Of a stretch of 64,000 nt of DNA, positions 7,714 to 16,274 are shown piece after piece. The notes under the pieces are model-generated. The model made no database searches. It had not been told where the DNA came from and saw only the letters and a program-made list of their open reading frames with translations. A program made the translations under genes and the position numbers. Position 1 is the first letter of the stretch; every line of letters begins with the position of its first letter. Source of the stretch: Spirochaetaceae bacterium (GTDB lineage: Bacteria > Spirochaetota > Spirochaetia > Treponematales > Breznakiellaceae); the NCBI GenBank assembly GCA_031278215.1, contig JAITKV010000029.1, positions 28,927-92,926 on the forward strand. Direction: 5' to 3'.

Positions 7714-10589
7714 CCTATACCCCTCATGTGTTTAAACGCTTTTTCTAATTGGGTCCGTATCTTCCGGGCCTTTTCCGCCGCCTCGTCGTAGTCCAGGGAC
7801 CGGACAAGGCCAAGGATCTCTGCCAGGGCTTCCTCGAAGCCGGCCGCAGCGTCCGCCGCAGCGTCCGCCGTAGCGGATGCGGCCGGCGCATCGCCGGCGA
7901 GCCGCAGGCCCTCCAGTTCCCCTGCTGCGGCCTTGATCCGGCCCGCATGGCCTTCTTCACAGGCTTCGGCAAATGCGGCGAGTTTTAGCGCCATATCCGC
8001 CGCTCCGGTTTCAAGCTTCTCTTCCGCGTCCTCTTTCGCAAAAAGCGATGTGCCGCGAAGGGATGCGTTAAATTCCGCCAAGGCCGAACAATAGGCCTCT
8101 GTTTCCTCCAGGCAGGCCGATTTATCCTTCCCCTTGGAAACCTCTTCCAGTTTCTTGCCCCATTCGGAAAGGGTCTCTGCTCCGATGGTGGCGCAGATCC
8201 CCTTGTAGGCGTGGACCTGTACAGTGTAGGACTCCCAGTCTTCTGCGGCAAGGCTCCCGCGGATTATTTGCAGGCCCCTTTCTACACCGGCGGAGAATTG
8301 TTTTAGCGTGGACGCATAGGTATCAAAGCGCTCCCCCGCGTAATGGAGCCCCCGGTTGATCGCCAGTCCGTCGATTTTTGCCAGTTCCCTGCGGATCTTC
8401 AGTTCCCGAACGTCTTGTTCCTTTGGCCGGCCCTGGACATCCGCCGTTTTAGCCAGGGTGTATTTTCCCCGGGGCAGAAATTTCTTTAGCGCCGCGTTTA
8501 AGGCCGCCGGCTCTATGGGCTTAGAGACAAAGCCGTTCATGCCCGAGGAAAGAAAGAGTTCTTCGGAGCCCTGCACGGCGTTGGCGGAAAGGGCCACAAT
8601 GGGCATGGACCGGTAGGGAGAATCTTCCGCCGGTCCCAGGGAACGGATCCGCTTTGTCGTTTCGGCGCCGTCCAAATCGGGCATCATGTGATCCATAAAA
8701 ACTATATCATAGGGATGGTTTTCTCTTACGCTTTCCCGGATCTTCTTTATGGCCTCAAAACCCCCGGCCGCGGTTTCTGCATTAATGCCGTGTTTTGTAA
8801 GAAAACCCAGGGCCACCGTCAGGTTTACGGGGACATCGTCTACCACCAGCACCCGGACCCCTTTGCTGGCGGTTACGACGGGAATGTTGCCGGTTTTTTC
8901 AACCTTATTCGGGTCTCCTTCTATCAGGGGCAGATACACCGTAAACTCGGAACCGGCGCCGTATACGCTTGACACCGTAACCCGACCGTTCATCATGGTA
9001 ACCAGGTTTTTGGTAATGGCCAGCCCCAGCCCCGTTCCCATGATGCCCCGGTTTTTCCGGGTGTCCAACTGTTGAAAACTGCCAAAGAGTTTGGAAATAT
9101 CTTCTTTTTTTATGCCGATCCCCGAGTCTTTAATCCTTGCCACCAGGTATCCGTTTTCGTCAAAAAGGGTCCGCACCCCGTCGGCCTTTCGTTTTCCCCG
9201 GAAAAGGCCAAAGAAAACATAACCCTTTTTTGTGTATTTAACCGCGTTGTTCACAATGTTGGTAAAGATCTGCCTTACCCGGATTTCATCGCCGTAGAGG
9301 ATCTCCGGCACAGCCTGGTCAAAGACCCACCGGAATTCCAGGCTCTTTCCCCGGGCGATAAATTCGCACATGGAGGCGATATCGTCAAAGAGATTGCGCA
9401 TGTTGTAGTGGACCGGTACAAGCTCAAGTTTTCCCGCCTCGATTTTTGAAAAATCCAAAATATCATTGATGATCGTAAGAAGCGACTGGGACATATTTTT
9501 AATGCCCTCGAAATATCCCTTTTGCAGGGAAGAAAGATTTTCCGTGGGCATTAGATCGCTCATGCCGATGATAGCATTCATGGGGGTGCGGATTTCATGG
9601 CTCATGGTGGCCAGGAACCGGCTCTTTGCTATGGTGGCCTGTTCCGCGTCTATCCGGGCCCGGTCAATATAGGTAACATCGTCAAGGTAGATATAGCGGC
9701 CGGCGGCGTTGTTTCCCAGTTTGCTGCTGACGACGGAAAAATGCCGTACCTCTCCGTTTATTTCGATCTCCTTAAGCGACGACACCGATTCCTCCGAAAT
9801 AAGAATGTCCCCTATCATAAGCTTTACGTCCATATTGCGAAAAAGATCCATCACCGGACGGCCCAGGGTTAGGGAAGGATTATCAACGCGGGCAAATTCC
9901 GCCATGCTCTTGCTTATCTGGGTAATACAGTTAAGTTCGTCAAGGATAACTATCATCATCGGCGTTGCATTCATCAATGTCATAAAGGTTTCGGTGGTTC
10001 TAACCGCTTCGGATCCCTGGCGGCTCACAAAGCGGACGATCAGGTAAAGAAGAATAGAAGAAAAGATCATCACTACCCCGTGGACCTCAAGACTTGAATA
10101 CGGAGCGTACCGGCCCGCGGTCTCCAGGGGTATGCGGAAGTAAATAAAAACAAGATTGATGATATTGGTGATCACCAGGTACTGCGCCAGGCGCCGCCGG
10201 TTGTTGTAAACCGTGGCGATACAGCAGATTCCCAGGTAAACCGTAAAAAAGTAGGACCCCTCGTGGTTGATAAGAACCACCGCATTAAAGACTATGTACA
10301 AAAGGAAAGGACAAAAGAACGCCGCGTCCAGAATTTTCTTTAGGGGGCCCTGAATAATAAACAGGAGTATGAGGGTGCACACCCCCATGAATAAAACCAC
10401 CTGGAAATGAAAAATATTTTCTGTTTGCAGCGCATTCCGCATCCGGAAAAACACGTACAAAAAAGCGGCAAGAAAAACGGTAAAGTTTGCAGTCTTGTAG
10501 TACTGTGATTCCGAGGTCTCTGCGGTCCTGCCGATCCGCTTCGGTATAAATTTGCCCGCCGCCGGGCCCTCCTGCTTATTTTGCATCAT
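7710..10589 (-). CDS. Hybrid sensor histidine kinase (7TM-like/PAS/HK/REC/Hpt)
   Basis: About 959 residues. The N-terminal third has 6-7 hydrophobic helices, then a PAS-like domain (NATPMMIVILDELNCITQIS, about residue 205). A HisKA box follows with the phospho-His in [18 protein letters not shown] (about residue 329), then an HATPase domain ([13 protein letters not shown]), a receiver with Asp in FMDHMMPDLDG (about 632) and a C-terminal Hpt with VHAYKG (about 791). It is a complete phosphorelay in one chain. The start is uncertain: ATGs at 10589 and 10586 follow a GGGGG site and overlap the lipid-kinase stop by 11-14 bases. Confidence 0.9.
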   Translation of the reverse strand: MMQNKQEGPAAGKFIPKRIGRTAETSESQYYKTANFTVFLAAFLYVFFRMRNALQTENIFHFQVVLFMGVCTLILLFIIQGPLKKILDAAFFCPFLLYIVFNAVVLINHEGSYFFTVYLGICCIATVYNNRRRLAQYLVITNIINLVFIYFRIPLETAGRYAPYSSLEVHGVVMIFSSILLYLIVRFVSRQGSEAVRTTETFMTLMNATPMMIVILDELNCITQISKSMAEFARVDNPSLTLGRPVMDLFRNMDVKLMIGDILISEESVSSLKEIEINGEVRHFSVVSSKLGNNAAGRYIYLDDVTYIDRARIDAEQATIAKSRFLATMSHEIRTPMNAIIGMSDLMPTENLSSLQKGYFEGIKNMSQSLLTIINDILDFSKIEAGKLELVPVHYNMRNLFDDIASMCEFIARGKSLEFRWVFDQAVPEILYGDEIRVRQIFTNIVNNAVKYTKKGYVFFGLFRGKRKADGVRTLFDENGYLVARIKDSGIGIKKEDISKLFGSFQQLDTRKNRGIMGTGLGLAITKNLVTMMNGRVTVSSVYGAGSEFTVYLPLIEGDPNKVEKTGNIPVVTASKGVRVLVVDDVPVNLTVALGFLTKHGINAETAAGGFEAIKKIRESVRENHPYDIVFMDHMMPDLDGAETTKRIRSLGPAEDSPYRSMPIVALSANAVQGSEELFLSSGMNGFVSKPIEPAALNAALKKFLPRGKYTLAKTADVQGRPKEQDVRELKIRRELAKIDGLAINRGLHYAGERFDTYASTLKQFSAGVERGLQIIRGSLAAEDWESYTVQVHAYKGICATIGAETLSEWGKKLEEVSKGKDKSACLEETEAYCSALAEFNASLRGTSLFAKEDAEEKLETGAADMALKLAAFAEACEEGHAGRIKAAAGELEGLRLAGDAPAASATADAAADAAAGFEEALAEILGLVRSLDYDEAAEKARKIRTQLEKAFKHMRGIG

Positions 10590-11622
10590 AGGACCCCCAA
10601 TGTTTAAAGGGCATTCCGTCCACCGCCGCAATACGAACCGCCCGGGGCGCCACGCGGATATTAAAGGCGGTGTCAAAAAAAACCTCCCCGTCCAGGCTGA
10701 TGCACAGGGGCCGGTCCGAACTTATCGAGACAGACCGTACCCGCCGGTAAAGGTAGTTTTCGGGGAATTTTCCGTGCTGGCCCTTTAGGTAATAGGGCAT
10801 ACGGCGCAGGCTCTTTAGCAGGGAAGACTTCCGGTAAATTACCATGTCCAGAACGCCGTCGTCGGGCACGGCCTCGGGTATTACCCGCTTGTTTATGGGA
10901 TATCCGGGATTGTTGGCAATGTGGATAAGGCTCATGGGGCCTTCGAGTTTTTCGTCATCCATCTGTACCTGGTAGTACTGCCCCATGGTATCCGCGTCAA
11001 ACAGTTCCAGGACCCCGGCAATTCTGTAGATCCCTTCGGTTACCGCAGGAAAGCGGCGGCGGATACGCCAAAGCGTCTTAAACGCCGCATAGGACTTAAG
11101 CGTTGCCATCCCTTCAAATCCCAGGGCGCAGGCATTAAGCGCGTAGATGCCGCCGCAGTCGATAAGGTCCGTGGGGATTACCGGGGCGTCTATCTGTTTC
11201 TGGATGTTCCGCATCCGGGGAATAAGTTCCACCCCCCCAAAGGACTGGGTAAAATCGCTTCCGGTTCCGTAGGGAACAATGGCCAGTTCCGCATTGGGAA
11301 GCTCCGCAATCCCGTTCAGGCAGGAAAAAACCAAGCCGTCCCCGCCAATGGCGTAGATCCGGACCGGCGTTTTCATAAGGGCCATGTATTTTCGGATCAC
11401 GATAATCGGATCCCGGGGAAACCGGGAAATGTGAATGGCGTAGGGACTGGAAATCGAGTAGGGGTTTGGCAGAACCGGCACTACATCGCCGAAAAATTGA
11501 CGGGCCGCCAGGGGGCCGTCGAAACAGCGGACTATTTCGGCTATAACCCGGTTAATTTCTCTGAAACCTAAGAATGACCGGGGATTAATAATAAACAGAT
11601 GTTTTTTTGAAAAGATCGCCAC
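10576..11622 (-). CDS. Diacylglycerol kinase-family lipid kinase (YegS/DgkB-like)
   Basis: A 348-residue DAGK-catalytic-domain protein. The nucleotide motif reads YAIGGDGLV (usually GGDGT) near residue 95 and the second motif reads PYGTGSDF (usually P-x-GTGND). VIPEAVPDDGVLDMVIY and a C-terminal ISLDGE segment complete the family pattern. It probably phosphorylates diacylglycerol, a sphingoid base or a related lipid. The two substitutions fit a divergent subgroup. It starts at a GTG and is followed by the overlapping hybrid kinase, so lipid phosphorylation and signalling are co-expressed. Confidence 0.85.
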   Translation of the reverse strand: MAIFSKKHLFIINPRSFLGFREINRVIAEIVRCFDGPLAARQFFGDVVPVLPNPYSISSPYAIHISRFPRDPIIVIRKYMALMKTPVRIYAIGGDGLVFSCLNGIAELPNAELAIVPYGTGSDFTQSFGGVELIPRMRNIQKQIDAPVIPTDLIDCGGIYALNACALGFEGMATLKSYAAFKTLWRIRRRFPAVTEGIYRIAGVLELFDADTMGQYYQVQMDDEKLEGPMSLIHIANNPGYPINKRVIPEAVPDDGVLDMVIYRKSSLLKSLRRMPYYLKGQHGKFPENYLYRRVRSVSISSDRPLCISLDGEVFFDTAFNIRVAPRAVRIAAVDGMPFKHWGSYDAK

Positions 11623-11709
11623 CGCTTTCCAGCCTGGTATGTATTATGGGCGGAATAGATCGTCTTGTCAATTTATAATTGGCCCTATACCCGGCCCCGG
11701 CGGCGCCGG

Positions 11710-11743
11710 GGAGTCCCGGCGGCGCCGGAGTCCCGGCGGCGCC
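11710..11743. repeat. 17-bp GC-rich tandem repeat (2 copies)
   Basis: Two exact copies of ggagtcccggcggcgcc lie in the spacer between the lipid kinase and rlpA. A further partial copy lies to the left. Confidence 0.6.
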
Positions 11744-11746
11744 GGC

Positions 11747-11770
11747 GGCCTGTGGCCGCGGCCACAGGCC
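11747..11770. other. 24-bp perfect palindrome
   Basis: ggcctgtggccg is followed directly by its reverse complement, giving a 24-bp palindrome with no loop. Next to it, 11774-11806 holds another near-perfect inverted repeat (TTCCGGAAAC / GTTTCCGG). It lies downstream of rlpA and upstream of the lipid kinase gene (both minus strand). It could be a protein-binding site or a terminator-type structure. Confidence 0.5.
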
Positions 11771-11839
11771 GAAACTTCCGGAAACTCAAGCGGGGTTTCC
11801 GGAGGTTCCCTCAAGTTAATCAGCGGTTCCCTAAAGCCT

Positions 11840-12862
11840 CTAGGGCGCGGGGCTTTCTTCTTTTATAATCGCTTCCCGGAATCCCGCCTGTCCAAGCTTT
11901 TCCGCCACGGACCGGAGGTCGGCGTTTTTTATGCCGGAAAGCACAACCCGGTAATATTCGTTGTACTTTTCATAGGCCGGATTAAGGCCCGCGTTTTTAA
12001 GCTTTTCGAAGGCGTCCACGGCATTGCGGGGCTGGATATACGCCCCTACCTGGATGCGGTATAGCTTTGCGCCGTCCCCGCCGGGAATTGAACCCCTGAG
12101 CAGGGCCGGCGTTCCGCTTTGGGGAAGCGAAATTTCCGCGGCCCGAATATCCGGGGCGGCGGATCCCGGCGCCAGGTCTGAATAGGACTCCACCGGCGCA
12201 GGCCGAATTTGCAGCACTTCGCCGTTTTGGGCGGGCCATGGCGTTCCCTGCGCCGCCGAGGCCGGCGCCGCCGGGGCCGGCGCCGCCCCCTGGGCGGAGG
12301 CGGGCTGCGGCTGCGCTGCCGCCGCCGGGGCCGGGGCCGCCGGGGCTGCCGGGGCCGGGGCCGCGGGCTGCGCTGCCGGCGCCGGGGCCGGCGCCGCCGG
12401 GGCCAGGGCCGCGGGCTGCGGCGCCCCGCCGACCCCGGTTCCCGAAGAAAGGGTATTCCGGAGGGGCAGACTTAGCTCCTGAAGGCTTTCCACGATCACC
12501 GGGGCCGTTCCCGTGCGGATCATGTCAAGTTCCTGGGCCGCGGTCCGGGAAAGGTCCAGGATCCGTTCCGCCACAAAGGGCCCCCGGTCGTTTACCCGGA
12601 CGATCACCGATTTATTGTTGTGCCTGTTGGTAATTTTAAGCATGGTTCCGAAGGGCAGTATCGGATGGGCCGCGGTGAGCCGGGTATCGTCAAAGATCTC
12701 TCCCGAAGCGGTGGGCCGCCCGTTAAATTCCCCCCCATACCAGGATGCGATCCCTTCCTGGTAAAAAATTCCCCGGGTAATTTCCCCGGTTCTAACGGCG
12801 GGCTGGGCAAAAAGTATCAGCGCCGGCACATGCAGCGCCACTATAAGGCTTATTCTTTTCAT
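11840..12862 (-). CDS. rlpA: RlpA-like lytic transglycosylase with SPOR domain
   Basis: A 340-residue exported protein. Signal peptide MKRISLIVALHVPALILFA. The double-psi barrel RlpA domain spans about 30-130, with the hallmark ASWYGGEFNGRPTASGE, FGTMLKITN and VNDRGPF. A low-complexity Ala/Pro linker follows (about 145-210), and a C-terminal SPOR domain (RIQVGAYIQPRNAVDAFEKL) that binds denuded glycan at division sites. RlpA cleaves naked glycan strands in some bacteria. The start is the ATG at 12862 after GGGGG, 31 bases after the uvrB stop; longer frames would run into uvrB. Confidence 0.88.
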   Translation of the reverse strand: MKRISLIVALHVPALILFAQPAVRTGEITRGIFYQEGIASWYGGEFNGRPTASGEIFDDTRLTAAHPILPFGTMLKITNRHNNKSVIVRVNDRGPFVAERILDLSRTAAQELDMIRTGTAPVIVESLQELSLPLRNTLSSGTGVGGAPQPAALAPAAPAPAPAAQPAAPAPAAPAAPAPAAAAQPQPASAQGAAPAPAAPASAAQGTPWPAQNGEVLQIRPAPVESYSDLAPGSAAPDIRAAEISLPQSGTPALLRGSIPGGDGAKLYRIQVGAYIQPRNAVDAFEKLKNAGLNPAYEKYNEYYRVVLSGIKNADLRSVAEKLGQAGFREAIIKEESPAP

Positions 12863-12893
12863 ACCCCCAATATCGGCATTTATAAGCCCCGGG

Positions 12894-14930
12894 TTAATCG
12901 GGCGCCACGGACTTGATCCGCTGAATTTCGTCCCGAATAACCGCGGCTTCTTCAAATTCCAGCCTTTTGGCATGTTCCAGCATTTCGTCTTCCAGGGCCT
13001 TTACCAGTTGTTTTCGTTGGGCGGGAATTAGGACATTAAAGGAATTTTTAAGCACCCCCATCGAAGAGGACGCCGCGGCCGCGGCTTCTTCCGTGCGCCG
13101 TTCAAGGATATGGGCTACCGCCTTTTTTACCGTCGAGGGGGTAATACCGTGCCGGATGTTGTAGTTTTGCTGTACCTCCCGGCGCCGGTTTGTTTCCGCG
13201 ATGGCCGCTTCCATGGCGTCGCTGATCCTGTCGGCGTACATAATAACCTTTCCCGCGGCGTTCCGGGCGGCCCGGCCTATGATCTGGACCAGGCTGGTAA
13301 GGGACCGGAGGAAACCGAGCTTGTCGGCGTCCAGAATCGCAATAAAAGAAACCTCCGGCAGGTCAATGCCCTCTCTAAGCAGGTTAATTCCCACCAGAAC
13401 GTCAAAGTCCCCGGCCCTTAGGGCGGTAAGAATTTCCACCCGTTCAATGGTTTCCACTTCGCTGTGGATGTAGCGGATCCGCAGCCCCAGGCCGGAAAGG
13501 TAATCCGTTAAATCCTCGGCCATTTTCTTTGTCAGGGTTAAAATCAAGGATCGTTCCCCGGCCTTAACGCGTTTTTGCAGTTCCCGGTAGATGTCTTCCA
13601 TTTGCCCTTCGCTGGGCCGTACTTCGATTTCCGGATCCAAAAGTCCCGTGGGCCGGATAAGCTGTTCCACCACCCGCTGGGATTTTTCCAGTTCCGCCTT
13701 GCCCGGCGTGGCAGAGACAAAAACCGTGGGGCCCAGCCGTTCTTCGAATTCTTCGTAGCGCAGGGGCCTGTTGTCCAGGGCGCAGGGCAGACGAAAACCG
13801 TAATCCACCAGATTTTGCTTGCGGGACCGGTCCCCGGCGTACATGGCCCCTATTTGAGGCAGGGTAACATGGCTTTCGTCGATAAAGGTAAGATGCCCCG
13901 GAGAACCGCCGGGGGTTTTGGGCAGGTAGTCGATCAGGGTGTCCGGAGGTTCCCCGCTTTTGCGCCCCGCCAGGGGCGCCGAATAGTTTTCGATCCCCGG
14001 ACAGTACCCTATTTCGCTAAGCATTTCCAGATCGTATTCCACCCTGGTTTTTAACCGTTCCGCCTCCAGGTCCTTCCCCTCTTTTTTAAGCGCCCCGTAA
14101 CGCGCGGCCAGTTCGTTCTTGATGGACCCCAGGGCCCTTTGGACCATGTCGTCCGGCAAGACAAATTGTTTGGCGGGGTAGATTACCGCCCGCTCCAGGT
14201 CTTCCAGGATCTTTCCGGAAACCGGCTCAAAGCGGCGGATCCGCCTTATCCTGTCCCAGTCCAGGTCTACCCGGTAAGCTTCTTCCATGTACGCGGGGTA
14301 AATTTCCAGAATATCCCCCCGGCGGCGAAAGCGCCCCCGCTCCAGGACCGCGTCATTCCGCTCGTACTGAAGTTCCACAAAGCGGCGAAGCAGGGCGTCG
14401 GGATCCACCCTGTCCCCCAGGGCAAATTGGGCGGTCATCTCCCGGTATACCTCCGGGGTGGCCAGGCCGTAGATGCAGGAAACCGTGGCCACGATGATCA
14501 CGTCTTCCCGCTCCATAAGGCTTCTGGTGGCGCTAAGCCTAAGCCGCTCAATTTCGCCGTTAATCGAGGCGTCTTTTTCTATATAAATATCCCGGCTTAC
14601 CACATAGGCTTCGGGCTGGTAATAATCGTAGTACGAGACAAAATATTCCACCGCATTGCGGGGAAAAAAGCCCTTAAATTCCCTAAAAAGCTGGGCCGCG
14701 AGGGTCTTATTATGGCTAATCACCAGGGTGGGCTTCTGCACCGCCTCGATAATCTTGGCCATGATAAAGGTTTTTCCCGACCCCGTTACCCCCCGAAGGG
14801 TCTGGAAACGGCTGCCGGCGCTAATTCCTTCTGCCAATGCGGCAATGGCCTTTTCCTGGCCCCCCGCGGGGTTAAAGGAAGCGCTTACGGTAAAGGGATG
14901 CACGGGAACCTCCGGTAGTAGTATAGTCAT
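12894..14930 (-). CDS. uvrB: Excinuclease ABC subunit B
   Basis: A 678-residue DNA-damage-recognition helicase of nucleotide excision repair. Walker A is GVTGSGKTF, the beta-hairpin that clamps DNA is YYDYYQPEAYV, the DEAD-like motif is FIDESHVT, and motif VI is QIIGRAARN. The C-terminal UVR motif (LEDEMLEHAKRLEFEEAA) contacts UvrC. The ATG at 14930 (MTILLPEVPVHPF) gives normal family length. A longer in-frame extension to 15125 would overlap the divergent lipoprotein gene and adds unrelated sequence. Confidence 0.97.
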   Translation of the reverse strand: MTILLPEVPVHPFTVSASFNPAGGQEKAIAALAEGISAGSRFQTLRGVTGSGKTFIMAKIIEAVQKPTLVISHNKTLAAQLFREFKGFFPRNAVEYFVSYYDYYQPEAYVVSRDIYIEKDASINGEIERLRLSATRSLMEREDVIIVATVSCIYGLATPEVYREMTAQFALGDRVDPDALLRRFVELQYERNDAVLERGRFRRRGDILEIYPAYMEEAYRVDLDWDRIRRIRRFEPVSGKILEDLERAVIYPAKQFVLPDDMVQRALGSIKNELAARYGALKKEGKDLEAERLKTRVEYDLEMLSEIGYCPGIENYSAPLAGRKSGEPPDTLIDYLPKTPGGSPGHLTFIDESHVTLPQIGAMYAGDRSRKQNLVDYGFRLPCALDNRPLRYEEFEERLGPTVFVSATPGKAELEKSQRVVEQLIRPTGLLDPEIEVRPSEGQMEDIYRELQKRVKAGERSLILTLTKKMAEDLTDYLSGLGLRIRYIHSEVETIERVEILTALRAGDFDVLVGINLLREGIDLPEVSFIAILDADKLGFLRSLTSLVQIIGRAARNAAGKVIMYADRISDAMEAAIAETNRRREVQQNYNIRHGITPSTVKKAVAHILERRTEEAAAAASSSMGVLKNSFNVLIPAQRKQLVKALEDEMLEHAKRLEFEEAAVIRDEIQRIKSVAPD

Positions 14931-14969
14931 CCCCGGCCGCAAGAACAATGGCGGATCCGAAAACCCGCA

Positions 14970-14999
14970 TTGACAAGGGGTTTTTAGAGGGATTATAAT
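14970..14999 (+). promoter_or_regulatory. Consensus sigma-70 promoter
   Basis: TTGACA (14970-14975) and TATAAT (14994-14999), both perfect, with an 18-base spacer, lie 29 bases before the start of the lipoprotein gene at 15029. A strong AGGGAGGAG ribosome site follows. It probably drives the whole 15.0-20.4 kb lipoprotein/AAA operon. Confidence 0.9.
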
Positions 15000-15028
15000 T
15001 AGGAATATACATAGGGAGGAGTTTAGAC

Positions 15029-15607
15029 ATGAAAAAATTATGTATGGCATGGCTGGCCTTAGCGGTCTTGGCAGTCTTTGGATGCAAGTCAAAGCCGGAA
15101 TCCTACGAAAACGATCCCCGATCAAAGATTATCGGGGCCGAAGGTATTCCCCGGCCGGAATGGATGAACAAAACCCCCAAATCGGATGATATTTATTACG
15201 TGGTGGGTGACGGCCGGGACGCCACCACGGATACGGTAAAACGCAACCTGGCCCGGGCCGACGCCCTGGCAAAACTTTCACAGTGGAAAAGCGCGGTGGT
15301 GGCGGATACGATGAAAAACTACATCGAGGAAGGGGGAACCATCGGGAACACCCAAACCTTAATGCGCTTTGAACAGGCCACCGTTACCCGGTCTACGGCG
15401 AATGTGTCGGGCTTTGATCAGGAAGAATACTGGGTGGATCAAGCGGGGGTGTACCATATCCTGTATTCGTACCCCAAAGATAATTTGGCAGGCGACTTTA
15501 AGACCACCGTTTCTGAATTTCAACGGAACGAAGCCGCCGCCTTCGCGGAATTTAAGGCCGACGAAGCCTTCCGGTATCTGGAAGCGCAGCTGGATAAACA
15601 CGAATAA
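15029..15607 (+). CDS. Lipoprotein, first gene of LpoB/LPP20 cluster
   Basis: A 192-residue lipoprotein with a lipobox (VFGC, Cys19). The mature part holds IPRPEWM and YYVVGDGRDATTDTVKRNLARADALAKLSQW. This resembles the N-terminal pattern of LPP20-type lipoproteins (W-x, VGxG, then an Ala-rich helix), so a divergent LPP20-like fold is likely. It is expressed from a consensus promoter and followed by LpoB-like and COG3014-like genes. Role at the envelope inferred only from context. Confidence 0.75.
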   Translation: MKKLCMAWLALAVLAVFGCKSKPESYENDPRSKIIGAEGIPRPEWMNKTPKSDDIYYVVGDGRDATTDTVKRNLARADALAKLSQWKSAVVADTMKNYIEEGGTIGNTQTLMRFEQATVTRSTANVSGFDQEEYWVDQAGVYHILYSYPKDNLAGDFKTTVSEFQRNEAAAFAEFKADEAFRYLEAQLDKHE

Positions 15608-15654
15608 GCTCGCGCGTATATAGCCTGAGTCTGCAAGATAAAAGAGGAGTTGGT

Positions 15655-16260
15655 ATGAAAAAAAGGCTGTATCTGCTTTCTTGTCTGGCGGCGGTGTTCT
15701 TTTTAGCTTCCTGCAAACATTCGGTAAGCCGGGTTGATGCGGACACCCGCATAGATTTAAGCGGGTACTGGAACGATACGGACCTGCGGCTTGCCAGCGA
15801 CGCCCTTATTAAGGCGTGTCTTGAAACTCCCCGGTTAAATCAATTTGCCGCCGCCCGGGGCAGGCTGCCGGTGATTATCGTGGGAAACTTTAAGAACGCC
15901 AGCGATGAACATATGGATCCGTCCATCCTTTCCCAGCGCCTGGAGGCTTCTATTTTAAACAGCGGCAGGGCCGAATTTGCCGCCTCCGGGGATCTTCGCC
16001 AGCAAATCCGGGGGGAACGGGCGGATCAGCAGCAGGGTTATACAAGCGATGAAACCATAGCAAAGCTGGGCAAAGAAGTGGGGGCGGATTTTATTCTTAC
16101 GGGGTCGGTAAAAACCATTGTGGACCGCTACGACAAAACCGCCACCAGAAGCTACTTTATCACCGCGGAACTAACCGACATTACCACCAGCATCCGGGTT
16201 TGGATTGGCGAGTATAACGAGATAAAAAAAGTTATCAGGAACCCTTCGGTTAAACCCTAG
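15655..16260 (+). CDS. LpoB-like lipoprotein (penicillin-binding protein activator family)
   Basis: A 201-residue lipoprotein, lipobox FLASC (Cys20). The sequence VSRVDADTRIDLSGYWNDTDLRLASDALI, then PVIIVGNFKN, SDEHMDPSILSQRLEASIL and GADFILTGSVKTIVD, matches the LpoB/COG3417 family. In Enterobacteria LpoB activates PBP1b; in other bacteria the family is found with COG3014 and LPP20/CsgG-like lipoproteins, as here. Whether it touches a PBP in this organism is unknown. Good ribosome site (AGAGGAG) before the ATG. Confidence 0.85.
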   Translation: MKKRLYLLSCLAAVFFLASCKHSVSRVDADTRIDLSGYWNDTDLRLASDALIKACLETPRLNQFAAARGRLPVIIVGNFKNASDEHMDPSILSQRLEASILNSGRAEFAASGDLRQQIRGERADQQQGYTSDETIAKLGKEVGADFILTGSVKTIVDRYDKTATRSYFITAELTDITTSIRVWIGEYNEIKKVIRNPSVKP

Positions 16261-16274
16261 GGCGGGAATTTAAT

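Noticed and set aside
12209..12633. Plus-strand frames rich in Arg/Pro/Gly opposite rlpA
   Set aside because: They are the complement of the Ala/Pro linker of RlpA; composition artefact.
14931..15125. Longer N terminus of uvrB
   Set aside because: It would overlap the divergent lipoprotein gene and its consensus promoter, and adds sequence not found in UvrB.
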